From Mycolicibacterium cosmeticum (lineage in GTDB: Bacteria > Actinomycetota > Actinomycetes > Mycobacteriales > Mycobacteriaceae), in contig JACPVS010000021.1 in NCBI GenBank assembly GCA_016197365.1, forward strand, positions 310,001-374,000: 64,000 nucleotides of DNA, given 5' to 3'. A program made the position numbers and the translations under genes. The notes beneath the pieces are model-generated. The model was not told the DNA's origin. It was given only the letters and a program-made list of their open reading frames with translations, and made no database searches. Shown here one piece after another: positions 1-8,600 of this stretch. Within the stretch, counting starts at the first letter, position 1, and every line of letters starts with the position of its first letter.

Positions 1-786
1 GGCGGCCAGCGCGGCCAGTGCGGCGTTGGCGACGTTGTGTTCGTAGGCCATCACCGATCGAGAGGCGGGTACCCGCGCGGTCCCCGGATCCACCAGCCGG
101 ACCGGCGGCAGGTCGGTGATCCCGATCCGGGCCAGCGCGGTGACGACCTCGGGTGTGGTGATCAGCGCCCGGGAGCCGGTCCCGAAGATGCGTGCCTTGG
201 CCGCGTAGTAGGTCGGGATGTCACCGTGGAAGTCCAGATGGTCCTGATACAGGTTGGTGATCACCGCCACTGCCGGCGTGGTGCGCAGCAGGGCACACTG
301 CTGGCTGGACAGCTCGGCCACCACCCACTGATCCTCGTGCGGCTCCAGATCCGAGAGTGGCGTGCCGATATTGCCCGCCACGACCGCGTCGACGCCGAGG
401 GCGGTCAGCAGGTGGGCCAGGAACGCCGCGGTGGTGCTCTTGCCCTTGGTGCCGGTGACACCGATGGTGCGGGCCCCGTGGGTGCTCAGGTACCAGTCGG
501 CCGCGCTGGACACCGGTGGGCCGCTCTCGCGCAGCTCTTCGAACACCGGATTGCGCCACGGCACACCGGGACTGACGAACACGATGTCGGTGTCGCGCAG
601 CAACGACAGCGACTCGGGACCGTGGTGCACGCTCAGTCCGGCGATGCCGGTCTCGGTTGTTCCGGTGGCCCGGTCGTCGACGCCGACGATCCGGGCGGCG
701 CCCTGGGCGGCCGCGGTGCGGGCCATCGACAGGCCCTCCTTGCCGAGCCCCCAGATGCCGACCACCAGACCGGTCAGGTCAGTCAT
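1..786 (-). CDS. murD2: MurD2-type Mur ligase, C-terminus cut by window edge
   Basis: Mur-family ATP-dependent amino-acid ligase; 262 residues are visible and the C-terminus lies beyond base 1. The N-terminal Rossmann-like part carries GIWGLGKEG (about residues 10-18), followed by the ATP-binding P-loop GVTGTKGKST (about 108-117), AELSSQQ and the TNLYQDHLDFHG stretch typical of the MurD central domain. It overlaps the end of murL by 8 bases, so the two are probably translationally coupled. In Xanthomonas oryzae a MurD2-MurL pair adds L-glutamate to UDP-MurNAc-L-Ala and then epimerises it, replacing the MurI/MurD route. Assignment as MurD2 rather than housekeeping MurD rests on the neighbour; housekeeping murD normally lies in the dcw cluster, which is not here. 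Confidence 0.8.
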   Translation of the reverse strand, partial: MTDLTGLVVGIWGLGKEGLSMARTAAAQGAARIVGVDDRATGTTETGIAGLSVHHGPESLSLLRDTDIVFVSPGVPWRNPVFEELRESGPPVSSAADWYLSTHGARTIGVTGTKGKSTTAAFLAHLLTALGVDAVVAGNIGTPLSDLEPHEDQWVVAELSSQQCALLRTTPAVAVITNLYQDHLDFHGDIPTYYAAKARIFGTGSRALITTPEVVTALARIGITDLPPVRLVDPGTARVPASRSVMAYEHNVANAALAALAA

Positions 787-2101
787 CGAGCAGCTTCGCG
801 AAACGCGCTGGCACATGATGTTCGACGGGCCCCTGGTCCTGCTCGGCGGCCGCGACGGCCACCAGTTCGGCTCGGCGCGAGGCGAACTGGTCGACGAGGG
901 ACAATCCGCGCCAGCGCTCGTCATCGAGGACGGCGAGCATCGACTCGGCCGCCTCGTAGTACTCCCCCACACATTCGAACGGCTTGTGCACACCGAGACC
1001 GAGGATGTCGGCGAACCCGTCGTACTGGGCGGCGTCGTCGAAGAGGTTGGCGCCGAAGATCTCTTCCAGCCGCGCCCGCCCCAGGCGGGGTGCCAGCAGC
1101 ACGAAGACGAACTGGCATTTCGGGCAGTGCCCGCACCACGAGGCGGCGCGACGGGCTGGGTCCAGCGCGAACAGCCGGTTGCAACTGGTGAAAACACCGA
1201 AATAGTCGGTGCAGGAGGCGAACCTGTCGGCGATCTCGGATTCCGAGAGGCCACGCAGCAGCGAGAAGTAGCGGTCGGGGTTCAGCCCGTACTGCGCCAG
1301 GGTGTCCCGCAGCAGCGTCTCGTAGACGATGCTCTTGGACCATTGGTGGTTGATGTCGCGACCCAGCCATTCGATGTTGCCCACGTTGGAGGACTTCTCG
1401 TTGGACAGCACCACCGGCCCGAGCCCGCGCGCGTCGGCCACGATCAATCCGATCACGCTGTTGATCGCGGTCACCGGGACGTGCCCGTTGTGCGCACCGT
1501 TCGCGTTGGCCTCGATCAGCCCGCGATCGATGCTGCGCCGGACGTGCACGCTGTCCAGCCCGCTGACCTCGATGCAGCGGTCGATCGGGTCATACCGGTT
1601 GACGCTGAACAGCACCGGCTGCACGCCGTGGCGCCGGAAGGCTTCGATGCTGACCACCGAGTCCTTGCCGCCGCCGACGGGAACCAGGGGGTTCGCTTCC
1701 GGATCCCAGGTGTCGTCCGCGACGTCTTCGGCGGCGGCGTCCGGGCCGGTCACCTCCGGCGTCAGCGCTGCAGGCAGGTCGTTGCGGTAGGCGAATTCGC
1801 CCAGGCCGCCCTCGACCAGGGTCCGCAGGTAGTGCTTCTCGAATTCATATGCCGGAAAAGCGATCTCGATGGCGGGCGGGGCCGCGGCCTTGTAGTAGCT
1901 CAACGAACAGGTCAGGGCGAGCAGCCGTGCCAGTTTCGGGTTCGGTTGCGCGCCGGCCAAACTGGTGCCGAAATCGATCACCTCGGTGAAGCTGACCGGC
2001 TCCGGGCCACGCAGGGTGTAGCGCAGGTTCAGGATGTCGCCGGCCATGTCGAAGCCGTCGATGACCAGCGCCTCGAAGCGCTCCGGGTGGAATCCATTCA
2101 C
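779..2101 (-). CDS. murL: UDP-MurNAc-L-Ala-L-Glu epimerase (MurL)
   Basis: 440 residues. The GTG start overlaps the upstream stop as GTGA, and the 3' end overlaps murD2, giving a coupled three-gene unit. The protein has an adenine-nucleotide alpha-hydrolase-like signature PVGGGKDSVVS (about residues 140-150), a conserved middle region with LSNEKSSNVGNIEW, and a C-terminal CGHCPKCQF cysteine cluster. This order is what I recall for MurL, which uses ATP and metal to invert the terminal L-Glu of UDP-MurNAc-L-Ala-L-Glu to D-Glu in cytoplasmic peptidoglycan precursor synthesis. Adjacency to a Mur ligase supports the call. Older annotations of such proteins are simply 'hypothetical'. Substrate and activity are inferred from the Xanthomonas pair, not proven here. 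Confidence 0.78.
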   Translation of the reverse strand: MNGFHPERFEALVIDGFDMAGDILNLRYTLRGPEPVSFTEVIDFGTSLAGAQPNPKLARLLALTCSLSYYKAAAPPAIEIAFPAYEFEKHYLRTLVEGGLGEFAYRNDLPAALTPEVTGPDAAAEDVADDTWDPEANPLVPVGGGKDSVVSIEAFRRHGVQPVLFSVNRYDPIDRCIEVSGLDSVHVRRSIDRGLIEANANGAHNGHVPVTAINSVIGLIVADARGLGPVVLSNEKSSNVGNIEWLGRDINHQWSKSIVYETLLRDTLAQYGLNPDRYFSLLRGLSESEIADRFASCTDYFGVFTSCNRLFALDPARRAASWCGHCPKCQFVFVLLAPRLGRARLEEIFGANLFDDAAQYDGFADILGLGVHKPFECVGEYYEAAESMLAVLDDERWRGLSLVDQFASRRAELVAVAAAEQDQGPVEHHVPARFAKLLDD

Positions 2102-2826
2102 AGCAGGCGCTCCCCGATCGCGGCGACGGGATGGGTCTCGAAAGTCGGTGACACCCACCAGGCCCGCGTCACCGCAGCCAGGTCGACGGGTTCGTCGGTG
2201 ACCGTGTCCGCGTCCAGCAGCCCCGCCGCGGCCAGCCAACCCAGCCGCTGGGCACCGAGACCGATCCGGCCGCTTGGTGTCTCGCACAGCAACGCACCCA
2301 GCAGTGACACTTCGAGAAGATCCCCGTCGCTGGGTACGGCATCGGCGTGACCGGTGGTGGCGAGCTCCCGCTCCGCCAGCAGGTCGGCGGCCCGGCTGGT
2401 GGTGCGCGCGGCCATCGTCTGCCAGTGCGGCGCGGCGGGCGCCGGGGCGCACAGCGCCAGGCGCACCGGCTCGGGACGAACGGGTTCGATCAGCACACCG
2501 CTGACCACGAACCGGGTGTCCACGACGACGACGGTGACCGCGGCACTCACGCCGCCATGCCTGCGCTGCAGCTCCGCCAGGAAATCGGCGAGCGCCCGCC
2601 GCAGTTGGGTGACACCGGGCATCTCGATGCCGAAGAACTCGGCCGGTTCGGCCAGCCGATGCCAGACGGCGTCGGCATCGGGTTCGCGGCCGGCCACGAC
2701 CGGGATGGTGATGGTGGGATGCGTGCCCAGACCTGCGATGAGCGCACCTGCCGAGACGAGCGGTGTAGCGCTTTCGGAGAGGCCGTCAGCCGAGGTTGAT
2801 ACGAACTGCAGAGTAGTCATCGACAT
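2098..2826 (-). CDS. Uncharacterised protein co-transcribed with murL-murD2, possibly class IV aminotransferase-like fold
   Basis: About 242 residues from ATG 2826, or 240 from ATG 2820. Its stop overlaps the murL GTG by 4 bases, so it is the first gene of the murL-murD2 unit. I do not firmly recognise it. The C-terminal half (about residues 145-200) has the rhythm of the PLP class IV aminotransferase/ADC-lyase fold: a helix with TTSRAADLLAERELA, then DAVPSDGDLLEVSLLGALL. The position where such enzymes carry the PLP lysine looks like arginine. It may therefore be an inactive or divergent relative, or unrelated. A -10-like TAGTAT lies just upstream (2831-2836 on this strand), suggesting a leaderless or very short-leader mRNA. 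A role in handling the L-Glu/D-Glu substrate is speculation from context. Confidence 0.6.
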   Translation of the reverse strand: MSMTTLQFVSTSADGLSESATPLVSAGALIAGLGTHPTITIPVVAGREPDADAVWHRLAEPAEFFGIEMPGVTQLRRALADFLAELQRRHGGVSAAVTVVVVDTRFVVSGVLIEPVRPEPVRLALCAPAPAAPHWQTMAARTTSRAADLLAERELATTGHADAVPSDGDLLEVSLLGALLCETPSGRIGLGAQRLGWLAAAGLLDADTVTDEPVDLAAVTRAWWVSPTFETHPVAAIGERLL

Positions 2827-2828
2827 GC

Positions 2829-2859
2829 CGATACTACCGCAGCGATCAGCGGCGATACT
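2829..2859. promoter_or_regulatory. Divergent promoter pair with a CGATACT direct repeat
   Basis: Between the murL-operon start and the GNAT gene, CGATACT occurs twice (2829-2835 and 2853-2859). The right copy supplies a GATACT -10-like box six bases before the plus-strand ATG at 2866, fitting leaderless transcription. The left copy, read on the minus strand, supplies TAGTAT just before the minus-strand ATGs. No clear -35 boxes are visible, as is common in mycobacteria. Confidence 0.4.
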
Positions 2860-2865
2860 GGATGG

Positions 2866-3336
2866 ATGGGCAACATGGGTGAGGCGCGGGTGGCCCGGTT
2901 GACCGAGACCGATTGGCGCGCGTTCGCGGGCGTGCGGTTGCGGGCGCTCACCGACTCGCTGGGGGCCGACGACCCCCAGTTCCGGCAGGAGTCGACGTTC
3001 ACGGCCGCGCAGTGGCGGCGGCGACTGCGCGCGCACGCCCAGTTCGCGGTGGTGGTGGACAACCGGCCGGTGGGTCTCATCGCAGCCCAGCGCCAGGGGT
3101 CCGAAGCCGTTTACCTGTACTCGTTGTGGCTGGATCCGGCCGCCCGCGGGCTGGGCCTGGGCCGGTCGCTGGTAGCCGAGGCGGTGCGCTGGGCCCGCAC
3201 CCAGCGGGTGCGACAGGTCACGCTGAAGGTCAACGTCGACAATGCGCGGGCACGCGCGGTCTACGACAGTCTGGGGTTCGCCGTGTGTAGCACCGCGAGC
3301 ACCAACGAGGTCACGATGTCGCTGAACGTGAGTTGA
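2866..3336 (+). CDS. GNAT-family N-acetyltransferase
   Basis: 156 residues, a normal single-domain GNAT length. The acetyl-CoA-binding motif A is clear: LDPAARGLGLGRSLV (about residues 85-99), preceded by the beta strand AVYLYSLWL and followed by VNVDNARARAVYDSLGF, the motif B asparagine/tyrosine region. The acceptor substrate cannot be told from sequence. A second in-frame ATG is at 2875. Its 3' end overlaps the convergent Rv1417-like gene by 26 bases. It is divergent from the murL unit and probably transcribed from its own leaderless promoter. Confidence 0.85.
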   Translation: MGNMGEARVARLTETDWRAFAGVRLRALTDSLGADDPQFRQESTFTAAQWRRRLRAHAQFAVVVDNRPVGLIAAQRQGSEAVYLYSLWLDPAARGLGLGRSLVAEAVRWARTQRVRQVTLKVNVDNARARAVYDSLGFAVCSTASTNEVTMSLNVS

Positions 3337-3775
3337 GGTCCGGCCGGTAGCGGTCCATCAGCGTGCGCAGCTGATCCATCGCGTCGACGGCCCGCTCCTT
3401 GTCCACCGCCTGGATCGCCATGATCGGGGTGTACTCGTCATCGGCCAGATCGACCCTGGCCCACCGCGCTCCGAGCGGGAACGACACGTCCACCACGTCG
3501 GACCACGGAATCAGTTTGTATCCGAGCAGGTTTCGGACCGCGATGCCGGACGCTCCGGCACGCACCCGCGGCCGCGCGAAGAGCAGCAGCAGCCCGCCCA
3601 GCACGACGCCGAGCACCCCCATCGCGACCTGATCCGAGGTGCGGAACAACACACCGCTGGAACCGATCTTGAGCAGGAAGCCCACCGTGATGTGCGCGGC
3701 GGCCACCAGGAACGCCGCCAGATACACGAAATACGGGGTCAGGTGCGGCTTGACGTCCAGATCCCAGGTACTCAT
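3311..3775 (-). CDS. Two-TM membrane protein with PH-like domain (Rv1417-like)
   Basis: 154 residues. Two hydrophobic segments near the N-terminus (about residues 13-35 and 46-65) are followed by a soluble PH-like domain containing GIAVRNLLGYKLIPWSDV and an LADDEY acidic patch, as in the bPH/CFP-6-like family of mycobacteria. The ATG overlaps the ribH stop as ATGA, so it is the last gene of ribBA-ribH-this. The same order is known in M. tuberculosis (Rv1415-Rv1416-Rv1417). No function is established; the operon position does not by itself imply a role in riboflavin synthesis. Confidence 0.8.
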   Translation of the reverse strand: MSTWDLDVKPHLTPYFVYLAAFLVAAAHITVGFLLKIGSSGVLFRTSDQVAMGVLGVVLGGLLLLFARPRVRAGASGIAVRNLLGYKLIPWSDVVDVSFPLGARWARVDLADDEYTPIMAIQAVDKERAVDAMDQLRTLMDRYRPDLNSRSATS

Positions 3776-4245
3776 GACCGGATGTCGCGCAACACCAATG
3801 CGGTCGACAGCGCGGCGGCCGCAGCCTGCGCACCCTTGTCCTCGCCGGAGTTCGGTAGGCCCGCCCGGTCCAGCGCCTGCGCTTCGGTGTTGGTGGTCAG
3901 CACGCCGTTGGCCACCGGGGTCGACTGGTCCAGCGACACCCGGGTCAGCCCCTGGGTGACCGCGTCGCACACGTAGTCGAAATGCGGTGTCTCACCACGG
4001 ATCACCACGCCGAGCGCCACCACCGCGTCGTATTTGGCGGCCAACGCCTGTGCCACCACCGGGATCTCGATGGCGCCGAGCACCCGGACGATCGCCGGCT
4101 CGACGACGCCGAGCTGCTTGGCGGCCCGCACCGCGCCGTCGAGCAGCGCATCGCAGATGGTGGTGTGCCACGTGCTGGCCACGATGGCCAGCGACACGTT
4201 CGACGCGTCGATGTCGGGCAGGTCGGGTACGCCGTGACCGCTCAC
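3772..4245 (-). CDS. ribH: 6,7-dimethyl-8-ribityllumazine synthase
   Basis: 157 residues. Condenses 5-amino-6-ribitylaminouracil with dihydroxybutanone phosphate to the lumazine precursor of riboflavin in the cytoplasm. Family marks are visible: ASTWHTTICDALLDGA near the N-terminus, VLGAIEIPVVAQALA, the GVVIRGETPHFDYVC substrate loop with the catalytic histidine (about residues 81-95), and PVANGVLTTNTEAQA. The GTG start overlaps the ribBA stop as GTGA, and its own stop overlaps the next gene as ATGA, a fully coupled trio. Confidence 0.97.
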   Translation of the reverse strand: MSGHGVPDLPDIDASNVSLAIVASTWHTTICDALLDGAVRAAKQLGVVEPAIVRVLGAIEIPVVAQALAAKYDAVVALGVVIRGETPHFDYVCDAVTQGLTRVSLDQSTPVANGVLTTNTEAQALDRAGLPNSGEDKGAQAAAAALSTALVLRDIRS

Positions 4246-5516
4246 AGCGTGCCTCCGAGTTCGCCGGGGGGTGACACCTCGTCGTAGTCCTCCAGGCCCA
4301 CCAGATCGTGGCCCATCCGGTCGCGCTTGGTCATCAGGTAGCGGATGTTCTCCGCGTTGGCGCGCACCGGCAGCGGCACCCGCTCGATGATGTGCAGCCC
4401 GTAGCCGTCCAGACCCACCCGCTTGGCCGGATTGTTGGTCAGCAGCCGCATGGACCGCACGCCCAGGTCGACGAGGATCTGCGCGCCGATGCCGTAGTCC
4501 CGGGAGTCGGCGGGCAGGCCCAGCTCGAGGTTGGCGTCCACGGTGTCGGCGCCGGCATCCTGCAACTGGTAGGCCTGCAACTTGTGCAGCAGGCCGATGC
4601 CGCGGCCCTCGTGGCCACGCATGTACAGCACGATGCCGCGGCCTTCGCGGGCCACCGTCGCCATCGCGGCGTCCAGTTGCGGGCCGCAGTCGCAGCGCCG
4701 GGAGCCGAACACGTCACCGGTCAGGCACTCCGAGTGCACCCGCACCAGCACGTCATGGCCGTCGGATTCCGGGCCGGCGATGTCGCCGAGCACCAGCGCC
4801 ACGTGCTCGACATCCTCGTAGATGCTGCTGTAGCCGACGGCACGGAACTCACCGTGTTTGGTCGGGATGCGCGCCTCGGCGATACGCTCGATGTGCTTCT
4901 CGTGCTTGCGGCGCCACTCGATGAGGTCCGCGATGGAGATCAGCGCCAGGTTGTGTTCGTCGGCGAAGACCCGCAGCTCATCGGTCTGGGCCATGTCGCC
5001 CTCGTCCTTCTGGCTGACGATCTCGCAGATCGCGCCGGCCGGCTGCAGTCCAGCCAGCCGGGCCAGATCGACGGCGGCCTCGGTGTGACCGGGTCGGCGC
5101 AGCACGCCACCGTCCTTGGCGCGCAACGGCACGACGTGGCCGGGATTGGTGAAGTCGTCGGCGACCGCATCCGGGTCGGCCAGGGCGCGCATCGTGGTGG
5201 CGCGGTCCGAGGCGGAGATGCCGGTCCCGACGCCCACCTTGGCATCCACCGTGACGGTGTAGGCCGTGCCGTGCTTGTCCTGGTTCACCGCGTACATCGG
5301 CAGCAGGCCCAGGCGGTCGCAGACGGCGCCGTCCAGCGGCACACACAGGTAACCGGATGTGTAGCGCACCATGAACGCCACCAGTTCGGGCGTGGCCTTC
5401 TCGGCGGCGAAGATCAGGTCGCCCTCGTTTTCGCGGTCCTCGTCGTCGATGACCACGACGGCCTTACCCGCCGCGATGTCGGCCACTGCCCGCTCGATGG
5501 AATCGAGCCTCGTCAT
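4242..5516 (-). CDS. ribBA: Bifunctional DHBP synthase / GTP cyclohydrolase II
   Basis: 424 residues. The N-terminal RibB half makes 3,4-dihydroxybutanone 4-phosphate from ribulose 5-phosphate (DDEDRENEGD about residues 24-33; the RPGHTEAAVDLA loop). The C-terminal RibA half opens GTP to the first committed riboflavin intermediate; its zinc site is the C-x10-C-x-C in CLTGDVFGSRRCDCG (about residues 257-271), with MRGHEGRGIGL after it. The ATG at 5516 is preceded by an AAGG-type ribosome site. The fused form is usual for mycobacteria (ribA2). It heads the ribBA-ribH-Rv1417-like unit, separated from the giant gene upstream by a hairpin. Confidence 0.97.
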   Translation of the reverse strand: MTRLDSIERAVADIAAGKAVVVIDDEDRENEGDLIFAAEKATPELVAFMVRYTSGYLCVPLDGAVCDRLGLLPMYAVNQDKHGTAYTVTVDAKVGVGTGISASDRATTMRALADPDAVADDFTNPGHVVPLRAKDGGVLRRPGHTEAAVDLARLAGLQPAGAICEIVSQKDEGDMAQTDELRVFADEHNLALISIADLIEWRRKHEKHIERIAEARIPTKHGEFRAVGYSSIYEDVEHVALVLGDIAGPESDGHDVLVRVHSECLTGDVFGSRRCDCGPQLDAAMATVAREGRGIVLYMRGHEGRGIGLLHKLQAYQLQDAGADTVDANLELGLPADSRDYGIGAQILVDLGVRSMRLLTNNPAKRVGLDGYGLHIIERVPLPVRANAENIRYLMTKRDRMGHDLVGLEDYDEVSPPGELGGTL

Positions 5517-5579
5517 CTTGTGCCACCTTCTCGCGTTCGCATGTCCACCCAAGTATGAACCACAGCCCTGTGACGTTTA

Positions 5580-5611
5580 ATGCCCGCCGGTCCGGAAGGA
5601 CCGACGGGCAT
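5580..5611 (-). terminator. Hairpin terminator after the giant repeat protein
   Basis: Near-perfect inverted repeat with 14-base arms (5580-5593 and 5598-5611; one G-U type mismatch) around a GGAA loop, lying just downstream of the giant gene's stop and upstream of ribBA. There is only a weak T-tract after it on the minus strand, as is usual for mycobacterial terminators. It probably insulates ribBA from read-through. Confidence 0.65.
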
Positions 5612-5633
5612 CAACGGGTGCTACCGGATCGAG

Positions 5634-8600
5634 CTACCAGGTCTTGCTCGCGCTGGACAGCGTGCTCGTGACCACACCGTTGGTCACGACGTAGTAGCCG
5701 TCCCACACGGTGAGCGTCACCGTAGAGGTAGTCGTGTAGGTGACACCGACGCTGAGGATTCCCACCAGGGTGCCGCCGTTGCTCAGGGAGTAACCAGCCT
5801 GACCGGTGGCGGGATTCTTGGTGGTCGGGATGTTGTCGCCGTCGGCATCATCGGTCGACATCCCGATGGTGAGCAGGACCTTGCTACCAGAAATTGTCGG
5901 CGCGCTGTTCACCGCATAGATCGGCACCGTGACCACGACAGGGGCAGTGCCACCGTAGCCGTCGGTGACGTTGACGGTGAACGTCTGGTTCTTCTCGGCA
6001 GCGGTCGCCCCGTACTTGGCCGCCGCGTGCCGGGTGGCGGTTGTGATGTCGGCCGTGTACGTGAAGGTGCCGTCCGCGTTGAAGGTCACCGACGCCCCAC
6101 TGGCCAACCCGCTGGCCGAGTAGGAGAGCGTGTCGGTGTCGGTGTCATTCGCCGTGATCTTGCCCGTACTCGTCTGAACGGTCCCGCTGAGCGTCCCCAC
6201 CGTCGGAGCCGTGGTCAGGCTGGCGGTGGGCACATTGTTGATCACCGTCGGAGTCACACTCACCGACGCGATCGTGACCGTCTTGCCGCTGGCATCCGTG
6301 GCATTGATCGTGAACGTGTCGCCCGGGGTCTGGGTGTGCCCCAGGGCGCCGTTGCGGGTGTAGGTGAAGCCGCCGGCAGCGGTCACCGTGACCGTGCCCT
6401 TGGCGCCCTGGCTGCCCACGCTGTAGGTCAGGCCAAGGCCCGTATCGCCGGCCGGGATGTTGAGGTTGCCGGTGACGACGTTGTTGGTGGACGTGTTGAT
6501 GTTCGTCACCGGCGACGGGGTGGTGGCCGTCACCGAGACGGTCACCGTCGCCGTGCCGCCGTGGCCGTCGTTGACGAGCACGTTGAACGAGTCCGTGCCC
6601 GCATCCTTGGTGGGGATGTAGGTGTAGGTGTTGCCCGACAGCGTGACGATGCCGCCCTTGGTGCTGGACGCGGATCCACCGCTGGCGCCGACCAGGCTGT
6701 AGGTCGTGGTGTCACCGTCGTCATCGGAACCCGAGACCGTGCCGCGCACCACACCCAACGCATCCGTGCCGGTGTTGCTGAACGACCCGGTCGGGTTGGT
6801 GTTGAGCTTCTCGATCGGGATGGCGAAGCTCAAAGTGCTTGAGCCACCGAACAAATCGCTCGCGGTGATCGTGAAGACATCCCCGGGGGCACCGGGCACG
6901 GCCGCGTTGTGCCAGTACGAGTCCTGGCCCCCGAAGATCGGGACGTCCTTCGTCTTCTTGATCGTGTAGGTGAACGTGCCGTTGGCGGCCACCGTGATCG
7001 AACCGCCGTTGTTCGTGTCGTAGTTGCCCGCGGCGAAGGTCACCGTGTCACCGTCGGCATCCGTGGCCTTGATGGTGCCCGTGGTGGTCTGCTGACGGTT
7101 GATACCGAGGTCGACAGTCGCGAGGTTCGAGGTCGTGACCGTTACGCCGTTGGCCACCGGAGCGCTGTTCGCAACCGTCGGGGTGACGCTCACCGTGGCG
7201 ATGGTCACCGAGTTGCCGTTGGCGTCAGTGGCCTTGATGGTGAAGGTGTCCCCCGGCGTCTGGGTGTGGCCCAGCACGCCGCTGCGGGTGTAGGTGAAAG
7301 CACCCGTCGAGGTGACCGTCACCGTGCCCTTGGCGCCCTGGCTACCGACGCTGTAGGTCAGGCCCGTGTTGCCTGCCGTATTGAGCTGTCCCGTAACGAC
7401 ATTCGCTGTCGAGGTGTTGACACCCGTCACCGCCGACGGCGTGGTGAGTCCACTCAGGCTGACGGTGGCCGTCGACGTCCCGCCGTGTCCGTCGTTGACG
7501 AGCACCTGGAACGAATCCGTGGTCTTGCCCGCCGTCGGGATGTACGTGAACGAGTTACCGCTGAACCGGATGATGCCGCCGTTGGCTGTCGCCGCTGCGC
7601 CGTTGACCGCTCCCACCAGGCTGTAGGTCAGGCCGTCACTGTCGTCGTCGGAACCGGATACGGTGCCGCGCACCACACCCAACGCATCGGTGGTCTTGCT
7701 TCCAACCGACACACTCGAATCCGGAACCTTGTTCAGCGTGGCGACCGGCACCGAGTACGTCACCGCAGTGGTACCACCGAAGCCGTCGGTCACATTCACC
7801 GTGAAGGTATCGCCCGGGTACCCGGTCGCCGCTGCGTTGTGCCAGTAGTCGTCGTGAATGCCGAAGGGCGCGAACTTGGTCAGCGTGTAGGTGAAGGTGC
7901 CGGCCGAGCTGACCGTCACCGAACCACCGTTGGCGGTGTCGTACGTACCGGCAGCGAACGTCAGCGCATCGCCATCGGCGTCCGTCGCCTTGAGCGTGCC
8001 GGTGGTGGTCTGCTTGTCGGACGGGCCACCCAACGGGTTGTAGGTCGGCGACCCGACCGGGGCGTCGGTCGTCACACCGTTGCCGGTCGGTGCGTTGTTG
8101 GCCACCGTCGGGGTGACGTTCACCGTGGCGATGGTCACCGTGTTGCCGTTGGCGTCGGTGGCCTTGATGGTGAAGGTGTCCCCCGGCGTCTGGGTGTGGC
8201 CCAGCGAGCCGTCGCGCGTGTAGGTGAATGCACCCGTCGAGGTGACCGTGACCGTGCCCTTGACACCCTGGCCGCCCACACTGTAGGTCAGGCCCGTGTT
8301 GCCGGCCGTATTCAACTGTCCGGTAACAACATTCGGTGTCGAGGTGTTGACGCCGGTGGTCGCCGAGGGTGTGGTGAGCCCGCTGAGGCTGACCGTGGCC
8401 GTCGACGTGCCGCCGTGTCCGTCGTTGACGAGCACCTGGAAGGTATCCGTCGTCTTGCCGGCCGTCGGGATGTAGGTGTAAGAGGTACCCGACACGGTGA
8501 TGATGCCGCCGTTGGAGCCCTTCACCGACCCGTTGGTGGCGCCGATCAACGTGTAGGTCAGCGTGTCGTCGTCATCGTCGGACCCGTTGAGCGTGCCGCG

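Noticed and set aside
362..2350. 662-codon plus-strand frame over murL and murD2
   Set aside because: Antisense shadow. The minus-strand frames carry conserved motifs (GGGKDS, GTKGKST); the plus frame has no recognisable domain.
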